Notes under the pieces: model-generated | The model's database searches: none | Seen by the model: only the letters and a program-made list of their open reading frames with translations | Told to the model about the DNA's origin: nothing | Shown here: piece by piece, positions 1 to 5,416 of the stretch | How the letters are laid out: each line of letters opens with the position of its first letter | Numbering within the stretch: the first letter of the stretch is position 1 | Made by a program: the position numbers and the translations under genes | NCBI GenBank assembly: GCA_023433925.1 | Contig: JAEYTO010000040.1 | Span: 1-10,354 of the forward strand | Length of the DNA stretch: 10,354 nt | Direction of reading: 5' to 3' | From: Pseudomonadota bacterium | GTDB taxonomy: Bacteria; Desulfobacterota; Desulfovibrionia; Desulfovibrionales; Desulfovibrionaceae

Positions 1-124
1 ATCCGCGTCCGCTCCGGCGTTTGGTTATGCCCTTGGGAGGTTCGACAAGAAATCTGCTCGTGAAGGCGGAGGTCCGGCAATAGTGCAGGACAGCACAGAG
101 CCATTTGCACATGAAATGCGGGTT

Positions 125-191
125 CCAAGGGCCGTCTTATCAAGAGCGGGCCTTGGTGGGTGGGGTCTGGGGAGGGCAAAGCCCTCCCCAG
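125..191 (-). terminator. Composite palindromic element / terminator of the 682-1380, 209-679 operon
   Basis: A perfect 11-bp stem pairs 167-177 with 181-191 around an AAA loop, 17 bases past the stop codon of the PNPOx-like gene. A second, bulged stem pairs 125-133 with 149-156 (CCAAGGGCC with GGCCTTGG). There is no U-tract on the minus strand after the stem, so it is not a textbook intrinsic terminator. The placement fits 3'-end formation or stabilisation. Bases 155-182 recur, inverted, at 7311-7338. The rest of 1-124 shows no gene or clear signal. Confidence 0.65.
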
Positions 192-208
192 TCATATTCT
201 TCTTCGCG

Positions 209-679
209 CTACGCGCCCTGGTTGCGCTTGCCGCTCAGGCTGGTGATCTCGATGCGCGCGACCATGGTCCTGGCGATGACCGAGGCCGGAAGCTCGTGCG
301 GGCCGGGCGCGTAGTGCTCCATGAACCTGGCCAGGGCCAGGGCCTTGTCCTCGCCCGTCTCCATGACCTCGACCCGCCCCTCGCCCACGAGGCTCACGTA
401 GAGCGTGGTCCAGTCGCAGCCGTCCGCCGCCGGCTTGAGCTCCTCGGACAGGAGGATGCTGAAGGCCACGCAAGGGTTCGCGCGCAGGATGGATGCCTTG
501 CGGCCAGCGCTCGCCCCGTGGATGTAGAGCGCGCCGTTCTGGTAAGCGTAGTTCACGGGCACCACGTAGGGCGCTCCTCCTGTCGAGGGATCGCACATGG
601 CCAGGTGGCAGACGCGGCCCTGTCGCAGCAGGGCCTCCAGATCGGCCTTGTCCTTGATTTCGCGGTCTTTTCTGCGCAT
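209..679 (-). CDS. Pyridoxamine 5'-phosphate oxidase-like, NimA-family flavin-binding protein
   Basis: This 156-residue protein matches the pattern of the COG3467 / nitroimidazole-resistance (NimA) branch of the PNPOx-like split-barrel fold. Visible landmarks are E-I-K-D near residue 7, the V-C-H-L-A-M-C-D strand at 23-30, Y-V-V-P-V-N-Y-A at 38-45, the L-Y-I-H...GRK segment at 51-61, the C-D-W at 88-90 and the closing I-E-I-T-S-L-S-GKR at 143-152. Family members are small cytoplasmic homodimers that usually bind FMN (some bind haem). The substrate cannot be read from sequence. The ATG at 677-679 is chosen because it begins the conserved N-terminus and lies 2 bases after the stop of the upstream gene (682-684), which implies translational coupling. 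The ribosome binding site is weak (CAGGT). In this frame the open stretch upstream of the ATG overlaps the upstream gene and carries no family signal. Confidence 0.88.
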   Translation of the reverse strand: MRRKDREIKDKADLEALLRQGRVCHLAMCDPSTGGAPYVVPVNYAYQNGALYIHGASAGRKASILRANPCVAFSILLSEELKPAADGCDWTTLYVSLVGEGRVEVMETGEDKALALARFMEHYAPGPHELPASVIARTMVARIEITSLSGKRNQGA

Positions 680-681
680 GG

Positions 682-1380
682 CTACCTGAAGAACCTGTCG
701 CACAGGCTGCGGCACAGGCGGTTGAGGGTGGGCAAGTGCTCGTCGGCCAGGCGGATGATGGTCTCGGCGTCCTGGACCGTGGGGCCTGGAATGATCGCGC
801 CAAGGCCGGTCCCGGCATCGGAAATGGTCCGCTTGAGGCTGTCGCGGGTGGCCTCCAGGTGGAATTGCAGGCCCAGAATCTGCTCGCCCAGGGCAAAGGC
901 CTGCGGGCAGGACTCGCTCTCGGCCAGGAGCACGGCATGGCGCGGCAGCTCGAAGGTGTCCTGATGCCGCTGGAGGACGATGAGTTCGCGTGGGAATTCC
1001 GCCAGATAGCGCATGCACGCGGCATAGGGCGTCAGCCTCACGGGCAGCCAGCCCACTTCCGGCGTGCGCGCGCGGCCCACGCTGGCCCCCAGGGCGCGGG
1101 CCATGAGCTGCGCGCCCAGGCCCAGGCCGAGCACGTGCCGGCCCTGGGCCATGGCCTTGGCGATGTGCTCCATTTCAGGCCCCAGCCAGGGATATTTGGA
1201 ACTCTGGCCCACGGCCATGGGTCCGCCCAGGACCACGAGCGCGTCGTAGTCGCGTGGCGAGGGCAGGGGCTCTCCGGCGTGCAGCCGCGTGCGGCCCAGG
1301 TCCAGGCCCTTGCCGGCGGCCCATTCCTCCACGCCGGCCCCGCCGTCGCAAGGGGCGTGCTCGATGAAGTGCAAGCGCAT
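682..1380 (-). CDS. Class I glutamine amidotransferase-like protein lacking the nucleophilic cysteine
   Basis: This 232-residue protein resembles the COG0518 group (GMP-synthase glutaminase-domain-like, stand-alone). Features seen are the V-V-L-G-G-P-M strand-turn near 49-55, the nucleophile-elbow region H-V-L-G-L-G-L-G-A-Q-L near 82-92, H-Q-D-T-F-E-L-P near 139-146, Q-A-F-A-L-G near 160-165, and the Q-F-H-L-E motif with His174 and Glu176. Active members have Cys in the elbow (G-I-C-L-G-A-Q). Here that position is Gly87, codon GGC at 1120-1122, one base from TGC. His and Glu are kept. The protein is therefore probably not a glutaminase, unless this is a sequencing error. The ATG at 1378-1380 is preceded by GGAG (1386-1389) at a 5-base spacing. 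A GTG two codons upstream overlaps that Shine-Dalgarno and is less likely. It is co-transcribed with the downstream PNPOx-like gene. Confidence 0.85.
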   Translation of the reverse strand: MRLHFIEHAPCDGGAGVEEWAAGKGLDLGRTRLHAGEPLPSPRDYDALVVLGGPMAVGQSSKYPWLGPEMEHIAKAMAQGRHVLGLGLGAQLMARALGASVGRARTPEVGWLPVRLTPYAACMRYLAEFPRELIVLQRHQDTFELPRHAVLLAESESCPQAFALGEQILGLQFHLEATRDSLKRTISDAGTGLGAIIPGPTVQDAETIIRLADEHLPTLNRLCRSLCDRFFR

Positions 1381-1468
1381 GGTCACTCCGGAACAAGGTC
1401 AGCGGCCGGCGGCCGCGAGCATGGGCATTGCGGGCTTGGCGGAGCTTCGCCCGGCATGGCCGTGTCTT

Positions 1469-1497
1469 GCTATACGCTCAAGGCGTGGCGAGGGAAA
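1469..1497 (-). promoter_or_regulatory. Possible sigma70-type promoter for the 1380-682 gene
   Basis: On the minus strand a TATAGC box (1469-1474) lies exactly 17 bases from a weak TTTCCC box (1492-1497). It would give a leader of about 80 bases before the ATG at 1380. The -35 match is poor, so this is only a candidate. The remainder of the 332-base spacer 1381-1712 holds no gene I can support. Confidence 0.28.
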
Positions 1498-1677
1498 GGC
1501 CGCCTGTCCGGGCGGTCCGTTGACGATCTCGAGTCGATTTGCAACCGCCCGGATCCTTCATCAGTGGGCGCTTTGGGTCGGGCCTTCATGCCGGGGCATT
1601 GTTCCGCGCGACCATGGCCACGCGATGAGGCTGTGGAAATCGCGGGTCCAGGAGATCATTCCCTGGCAGGTGGAGTT

Positions 1678-1700
1678 CGGGGAGGGTGACGCCCTCCCCG
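1678..1700 (-). terminator. G+C hairpin after the TPR gene
   Basis: A 9-bp perfect stem (1678-1686 with 1692-1700, CGGGGAGGG/CCCTCCCCG, loop TGACG) starts 12 bases beyond the stop of the 1713-2576 gene on the minus strand. No U-tract follows. The stem core is the same GGGGAGGG module as in the hairpin at 167-191. Confidence 0.6.
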
Positions 1701-1712
1701 ATTGTCGGCGGG

Positions 1713-2576
1713 CTAGATGTTGGCCTTGATGGGCTGGCCCGATCCGACCACGCGCTTTCCGTCCGAGCCCCCGCCGAAAACGCGCGGCTGGACCTGTTTC
1801 ATGATCTCCCGAGCCTCACGGGAGTGGGGATTGATCCCCAGCGCCGACTGGGCGGCGTCGAAGGCGTCGTCCCACTTGCGCATCTTCTGGGCCAGTTGGG
1901 CCCAGCGCACGTAGATGCGCTCGCTTCCGCCGAAAATCTTGAAGGCCTCCTTGACGAAGTGCTCGGCCTTTTCCAGCTCGCCCAGGATCTCCAGGGAGTT
2001 GATCAAATACGTATAGGGCCGCGAGTCGCGGTTATCCTGCCTTATGGCCGCCTCGAAGAACTCCAGCGCTTCCTGGGCCAGGCCGGCCTTGAACAGCCGC
2101 TGGCCGATGTCCTGGTGAATGCCGGGCTCGTCCGAGAACAGCTCCTGGGCCCTGCGCAGCACCTTGCGCCCTTCGATCATGTTCTTCTCGTCCAGGAGCT
2201 TTTGGCCCTGGAGCAGGTAGCGGTCGATCTCGTTCTTGCGCTTGCGCAGCTTTTCGAGCTCGGCTTTCTCGATGGCCTCGTTGATGGTCTTGAGCACCTT
2301 GGATAGAATGGCGTGCAGCGAGCGTTCCTGGCCCTTCTTGTACGTCAGGCCCCTGGGGAATATGTTGCGCATTTCTTCCATGGCCGAGAGCAGGCGCAGC
2401 ACCTCGCCCAAAAGTATCTCGATCTCGAACCTCTCCCGGCCAAAGATGTTGTTGGTCTTCATGAGCTGATCGAGCGCATCCAGCAGGCACTGCATGGTCC
2501 TGATGGAGTCGAACTTGTTCACGTAGGCCTTGGCGCGATTGATGTGACGGATTACTTCCTTGGATTCTTCGCTCAT
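1713..2576 (-). CDS. Tetratricopeptide-repeat protein of unknown role
   Basis: The protein has 287 residues, is soluble, and has no signal peptide or membrane segment. Residues 1-70 are helical and rich in Glu, Arg and Leu. Residues 95-135 are strongly charged (for example K-L-R-K-R-K-N-E-I-D) and could form a coiled coil. TPR-type helical pairs follow at about 118-150 (degenerate), 152-185 (with G-Q-R-L-F-K-A-G and A-L-E-F-F-E-A-A-I), 186-219 and 220-253 (ending A-L-G-I-N-P). The last 30 residues are Gly-rich and probably disordered. TPR arrays bind other proteins, so a scaffold or adaptor role is likely, but the partner is not evident from the neighbours. The ATG at 2574-2576 has a GGAG (2583-2586) 6 bases upstream. 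The frame stays open 40 codons further upstream, but that stretch is low-complexity and lacks a better start. Confidence 0.85.
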   Translation of the reverse strand: MSEESKEVIRHINRAKAYVNKFDSIRTMQCLLDALDQLMKTNNIFGRERFEIEILLGEVLRLLSAMEEMRNIFPRGLTYKKGQERSLHAILSKVLKTINEAIEKAELEKLRKRKNEIDRYLLQGQKLLDEKNMIEGRKVLRRAQELFSDEPGIHQDIGQRLFKAGLAQEALEFFEAAIRQDNRDSRPYTYLINSLEILGELEKAEHFVKEAFKIFGGSERIYVRWAQLAQKMRKWDDAFDAAQSALGINPHSREAREIMKQVQPRVFGGGSDGKRVVGSGQPIKANI

Positions 2577-2673
2577 GTACGGCTCCGTGAAGGCGTGGAA
2601 GACGCACTCTCGCGGTTTCCCGGTCGAGACGGCAAGCGTCCCCTCCGCGCGCGTGAGTGAAAGACCCAGACCC

Positions 2674-2695
2674 TGCCGCCCGGGCGGGCGCGGCA
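2674..2695. repeat. Inverted repeat in the divergent intergenic region
   Basis: TGCCGC (2674-2679) and GCGGCA (2690-2695) form a 6-bp inverted repeat. It encloses a perfect 12-base palindrome, CCGCCCGGGCGG, at 2676-2687. It lies within the leader of the TPR gene on the minus strand and could be an RNA hairpin or an operator. In DNA this G+C rich it could also be chance. Confidence 0.3.
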
Positions 2696-2728
2696 ACGCT
2701 GGTTCAGGCCGATCTGGTGACGTACCCT

Positions 2729-2757
2729 CTTTGACTTGAATACCCGGAGCATGTCAA
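2729..2757 (-). promoter_or_regulatory. Possible promoter for the TPR gene
   Basis: On the minus strand a perfect TTGACA (2752-2757) is followed after 17 bases by TCAAAG (2729-2734), a poor -10 box. It would give a leader of about 145 bases to the ATG at 2576. The perfect -35 is the only strong part. Confidence 0.35.
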
Positions 2758-2765
2758 CCTATCAT
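2736..2765 (+). promoter_or_regulatory. Candidate sigma70-type promoter for the selenoprotein gene
   Basis: TTGAAT (2736-2741) and TATCAT (2760-2765) are separated by 18 bases, matching the consensus at 4 of 6 and 5 of 6 positions. Transcription would begin near 2772 and give a leader of about 100 bases before the ATG at 2872. It overlaps the minus-strand candidate at 2729-2757, so the two could not be used at the same moment. Confidence 0.45.
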
Positions 2766-2856
2766 TCATGGAAGTCAAGCGCTTGCGCGCGATTTTTCGT
2801 GGACAGCCAAGCGGCTTTTGATAGCATCCCGGCATATCCAGACGATCCGCATAGCC

Positions 2857-2863
2857 AAGGAGG
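2857..2863 (+). promoter_or_regulatory. Strong ribosome binding site of the selenoprotein gene
   Basis: AAGGAGG lies 8 bases before the ATG at 2872 and is the best Shine-Dalgarno match in the window. It fixes the start of an open frame that seems to end after only 11 codons, which is a main reason to treat the TGA at 2905 as a sense codon. Confidence 0.85.
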
Positions 2864-2871
2864 TGGCGGAC

Positions 2872-3078
2872 ATGACTCGGGTGCGCATCTTCGGCAAGGC
2901 CGGCTGACCTTACACCGACAAGGCCAGGTCGGCCTACGGCGCCAAGGCGGAGTATCACGACGTGCAGAAGGACCAGGGCAGGCTCGCCGAGATGCTCGGG
3001 CTCTCGGGCGGGCAGCGCCGGGTGCCGGTCATCCAGGAGGACGGCAAGATCACCGTGGGCTTCGGCGGAGGCTCGTGA
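2872..3078 (+). CDS. Glutaredoxin-like selenoprotein with a U-P-Y-T motif (UXX-star type)
   Basis: Read with the TGA at 2905-2907 as selenocysteine, this gene encodes 68 residues and ends at a second TGA (3076-3078). The product begins M-T-R-V-R-I-F-G-K-A-G-U-P-Y-T-D-K-A-R and later has R-V-P-V-I (about 50-54) and the ending G-F-G-G-G-S. That is the layout of a minimal thioredoxin/glutaredoxin fold: beta strand, redox motif at the start of a helix, cis-proline strand V-P-V, then a Gly-Gly turn. The C-P-Y-C of glutaredoxin is replaced by Sec12-P-Y-Thr15. There is no cysteine anywhere in the protein, so any redox cycle would need an external thiol. Support for UGA read-through is the strong Shine-Dalgarno at 2857-2863, continued protein-like sequence with fold landmarks after the TGA, the SECIS-like hairpin at 2915-2939, and terminator hairpins placed after the second stop. 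The family has been described as UXX-star (seleno)proteins, to my recollection. The physiological substrate is unknown. It seems monocistronic. Confidence 0.88.
2915..2939 (+). promoter_or_regulatory. Bacterial SECIS-like hairpin
   Basis: The upper stem AGGCC (2921-2925) pairs with GGCCT (2931-2935) around the loop AGGUC. A lower stem CCG (2915-2917) pairs with CGG (2937-2939) across a small internal loop. The loop carries the G-G-U/G-U feature typical of SelB-binding bacterial SECIS loops, and it lies about 20 bases after the UGA, within the usual range. An alternative stem, CCGAC (2915-2919) with GTCGG (2928-2932), is also possible. It lies inside the coding sequence, as bacterial SECIS elements do. 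Confidence 0.65.
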
Positions 3079-3088
3079 GGGGTCTAGC

Positions 3089-3149
3089 CCGCCCGCGTGC
3101 CGGGCGGTGTCGCGCGGCCGCTCCGTCGAACGGGGCGGCCGCTTCGTTT
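3089..3149 (+). terminator. Tandem hairpin terminator of the selenoprotein gene
   Basis: Two stems follow the second TGA. The first pairs CCGCCCG (3089-3095) with CGGGCGG (3101-3107). The second is a 13-bp stem (3114-3126 with 3130-3142, one G-U pair, three-base loop) followed by TTCGTTT. The second is the best intrinsic-terminator candidate in the window. Its position just after 3078, not after the TGA at 2905, supports the longer reading frame. Confidence 0.75.
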
Positions 3150-3176
3150 CCGGCGGCCCGCGCCGTCCGTCCCCGG

Positions 3177-3205
3177 TTGCCTCCGGGGCGAGGAGAGGGT
3201 ACAAC
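3177..3205 (+). promoter_or_regulatory. Candidate promoter for the 3246-3710 gene
   Basis: TTGCCT (3177-3182) and TACAAC (3200-3205) are spaced by exactly 17 bases, each matching 4 of 6 consensus positions. The start would fall near 3212, about 35 bases before the ATG. Confidence 0.4.
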
Positions 3206-3245
3206 TCCGATCCTGTCTTGAGCGAATCAACGCAAGGAGAGCCTC

Positions 3246-3710
3246 ATGCCGGGGAAGCAGGCCATGCCTCAAGGCCGACGCTGTCAGGCCCAGCGCGCGG
3301 CGCTCTTCGCCGCGCTCCTCACGGTCTTGGACAGCGGCCCGGCCGCGGCGGACGCGGCCCTCGGCCTGCTTGAGCGCGAGCTGCGCACTCCTTACGACGA
3401 CCTGTCCGAGAAATTCGCCAGCCTGCGCGCGCCCCAGGCCAGCCGCGAGGATCGGCTTTACGGGGCCATGCTCCTGTACCTGTGCCTCGGCGAACCCCGC
3501 GTCTGGCATTCGGCCGTGTGGGTCGGCCCGGACATGGGCGGCGAGGACATGCAGGTCTGTCTGCGCCTGGCCGGCGAGCTGGCCGCGCCGGAGCTTGTGG
3601 CTGGCCTGGCCGAGGAGCTTTCCCTGGTCGTCAAAGGCCTGGACCCTGCGGCAAGCGTCGATGGCCTCGCCGAAGCAGACGGCCAGGCCAGGTTCCTTTT
3701 GCGGCCCTGA
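3246..3710 (+). CDS. Hypothetical protein, not recognised
   Basis: The gene encodes 154 residues that I cannot assign to a family. The start at 3246 is supported by AAGGAG (3234-3239), 6 bases upstream. The protein is Ala- and Leu-rich, mostly helical in character and acidic, with no signal peptide or clear membrane segment. The first 17 residues are basic, 18-50 look amphipathic, 68-85 hold R-L-Y-G-A-M-L-L-Y-L-C-L-G-E and a small aromatic patch (W-H-S-A-V-W), and 102-125 form another Leu/Ala/Glu helix. Codon positions show the strong third-position G+C of its neighbours, and the other frames here are shadows. It lies between two hairpins (3114-3142 and 3739-3755), 72 bases before the VCBS-type gene. 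Joint transcription with that gene is possible but unproven. Confidence 0.7.
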   Translation: MPGKQAMPQGRRCQAQRAALFAALLTVLDSGPAAADAALGLLERELRTPYDDLSEKFASLRAPQASREDRLYGAMLLYLCLGEPRVWHSAVWVGPDMGGEDMQVCLRLAGELAAPELVAGLAEELSLVVKGLDPAASVDGLAEADGQARFLLRP

Positions 3711-3738
3711 GGCGATCCTGTTATCCAGACTCATCCCC

Positions 3739-3755
3739 GGGGCGTGTTCCGCCCC
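3739..3755 (+). terminator. Weak hairpin between 3246-3710 and 3783-5372
   Basis: GGGGCG (3739-3744) pairs with CGCCCC (3750-3755) around TGTTC and is followed by TTGCTCTTG. The six-base stem and short, interrupted T-run make it a modest or leaky terminator at best. Confidence 0.38.
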
Positions 3756-3782
3756 TTGCTCTTGAGCGGAGGAATTGAAGCG

Positions 3783-5372
3783 ATGCATCTGCGCCTTATG
3801 GCCATCGTGGCGATGGTTCTCCTGTGCTTTCCCGCGACACTGCGCTCCCAGCAGCCTCAGAGCTTCGCCGTGGCGCAGTTCGAAGTCCACGGACCTGACA
3901 AGTACGCCTATCTGGGCCCCGGCATCCAATCCATGCTCGCCTCGCGGCTGACCTGGGCCGGCAAACTGGAGCCCATGGACTCGGCCGCGCTCAGGCGCGC
4001 CCTGCCGGGCCCCGTGACCTCGGCGGGCCAGGCCGACCAGTCCCTCCAGGCCCTGGCCGCCGACTACCTTGTCTGGGGCAGCACGACCATTCTGGGCGAC
4101 AACGCGAGCCTGGACGTGAACGTCACGGGCCGCGACGGCCGTTCCCTGACCAAGCAGGCCAGCATGCCCCTGGCGGAGCTCATTCCGAGCCTGGAGGCCA
4201 TGGCCCGGGAGATCAACACGACGCTCTTCGAGCGGCCGGCGGAAACCGAGGCAAAGGCCGGGCCGGGCGCCCGCGCGACGAACATCGCCGCTGGGCCGGC
4301 CGGCCAGGACAAGGCCAACCCCCTCTTCAAATACGAGTCCTCGAACAGCGACGCGGGGGTCTGGCGCAGCCGCAGCTATCCCTTCAGCGCCGAGTTCATG
4401 GACGTGGGCGACGTTGACGGCGATGGCCGCATGGAGGTGGTCCTGGCCGAGCAGGGCCGCATGCACCTCATGCGCATCGAGGGCGGCGAGCTCAAGCCAC
4501 TGGAGAGCCTGGCTCTGCCCAGGCGCGATCTCGTCCTGGCCATGAGCCTTTGCGACATCGACAACGACGGCAAGGAGGAGGCGGTCTTCTCGGCCTGGCA
4601 CAGCGACAGACCCCTATCCTTCGTGGTCGGCCTGCGCGACGGCAGGCTGGCCGTGGTCCGGGACAACATCAAGCTGCACCTGGGCGTCATGCGCATTCCG
4701 CCGCTGTACCGCAAAGCCCTCGTCTGCCAATCCAAGGGCACGTCGGAGATTTTCGACCGCGCGGGAGTCTTCACCGTCAGCCTGAGCGAGTCCAACCCGC
4801 GCATCGGGGTCAAGCTGCTCACTCCCGCCAAGGCCAATCTCTTCAACATGACCTACCTGCCCCAGGGCGACGGCTACATGCTCGCCGTCATCGACGACGA
4901 GGAGCGGGTCAGGGTCTACAACGCCACCGGCACTCAGCAGTCCAGGAGCGACGAGACCTGGAACGGCACGAGCCTGGGCCTGGAGCACGATCCCATGGCC
5001 GTGCAGGGCATGGGCAAGACGCGCGAGGTCAACCGCGAGCAGTGGTTCTACTACGCGCCCATGCCCATGGCCACGCTGGACTCCGACGGCGACGGCCAGC
5101 ACGAACTCCTGGCCAACCTGAACATCTCCGTGGCCGCGCAGTTCTTCCAGCGCTACCGCTCCTTCTCCCAGGGCGAGCTCCACGCTCTCAAGTGGGACGG
5201 CGTGGGCCTGACGACCCTGTGGAAGACGCCCAGGATCAAGGGCACGGTCACGGCCTACCGCGTGGCCGACGCCGACAACAGCGGCGGTCCGGATCTGTGC
5301 GTGCTCGTGGTGGCCTCCCAGGGCATGAGCGCCGCCCGCAGCCTGCTCATTGTCTACGACCTGAGCCAATAG
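3783..5372 (+). CDS. Secreted VCBS/FG-GAP-like repeat protein with FlgO/TolB-like N-terminal domain
   Basis: This 529-residue protein starts at ATG 3783 with GGAGG (3768-3772) 10 bases upstream. The frame is open from 3744, but that start has no Shine-Dalgarno. Residues 1-22 form a signal peptide (basic start, hydrophobic M-A-I-V-A-M-V-L-L-C-F core, cleavage probably near S22-Q23), so the protein is periplasmic or exported. Residues 27-150 (F-A-V-A-Q-F-E-V-H-G..., Y-L-G-P-G-I-Q-S-M-L, A-A-D-Y-L-V-W-G-S) resemble the domain of FlgO/CsgG/TolB-N-type proteins, where the target is often an envelope complex. A Pro/Ala-rich linker spans 152-180. From 200 on there are propeller-like repeats with four calcium-type loops: D210-V-D-G-D-G, D258-I-D-N-D-G, D433-S-D-G-D-G and D496-A-D-N-S-G. 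Family knowledge suggests calcium-stabilised beta-propeller adhesion or sensing, but the function is unknown. It ends at a perfect hairpin, 44 bases before livH. Confidence 0.82.
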   Translation: MHLRLMAIVAMVLLCFPATLRSQQPQSFAVAQFEVHGPDKYAYLGPGIQSMLASRLTWAGKLEPMDSAALRRALPGPVTSAGQADQSLQALAADYLVWGSTTILGDNASLDVNVTGRDGRSLTKQASMPLAELIPSLEAMAREINTTLFERPAETEAKAGPGARATNIAAGPAGQDKANPLFKYESSNSDAGVWRSRSYPFSAEFMDVGDVDGDGRMEVVLAEQGRMHLMRIEGGELKPLESLALPRRDLVLAMSLCDIDNDGKEEAVFSAWHSDRPLSFVVGLRDGRLAVVRDNIKLHLGVMRIPPLYRKALVCQSKGTSEIFDRAGVFTVSLSESNPRIGVKLLTPAKANLFNMTYLPQGDGYMLAVIDDEERVRVYNATGTQQSRSDETWNGTSLGLEHDPMAVQGMGKTREVNREQWFYYAPMPMATLDSDGDGQHELLANLNISVAAQFFQRYRSFSQGELHALKWDGVGLTTLWKTPRIKGTVTAYRVADADNSGGPDLCVLVVASQGMSAARSLLIVYDLSQ

Positions 5373-5374
5373 AA

Positions 5375-5403
5375 GCCTGGCCCGGCCTTTCGCCGGGCCA
5401 GGC
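5375..5403 (+). terminator. Perfect 12-bp hairpin between the VCBS gene and livH
   Basis: GCCTGGCCCGGC (5375-5386) pairs with GCCGGGCCAGGC (5392-5403) around CTTTC, starting 3 bases after the TAG of the upstream gene. There is no U-tract downstream. The stem ends 13 bases before the presumed GTG start of livH, where a ribosome would have to bind, so it may also affect livH translation. Confidence 0.6.
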
Positions 5404-5416
5404 CGGGATACCGGCC

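Noticed and set aside
2775..2800. Possible intrinsic terminator (GCGCTTGCGC followed by a T-run) before the selenoprotein gene
   Set aside because: The stem would be four pairs with a two-base loop, which is too small to form, and no plus-strand gene precedes it.
2736..3221. Plus-strand open frame across the selenoprotein gene
   Set aside because: It is in the wrong frame relative to the strong Shine-Dalgarno and ATG at 2872, and its product shows no fold landmarks.
3084..4601. Long minus-strand open frame of 505 codons
   Set aside because: It runs antisense to the well-supported 3246-3710 and 3783-5372 genes, which have Shine-Dalgarno sites, a signal peptide and calcium loops. Its translation is His/Gly/Gln-rich shadow sequence produced by high third-position G+C.
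4550..5416. Upstream extension of the livH frame into the VCBS gene
   Set aside because: The Arg/Gly/His-rich translation is an out-of-frame reading of the secreted protein. It also passes through the 5375-5403 hairpin.
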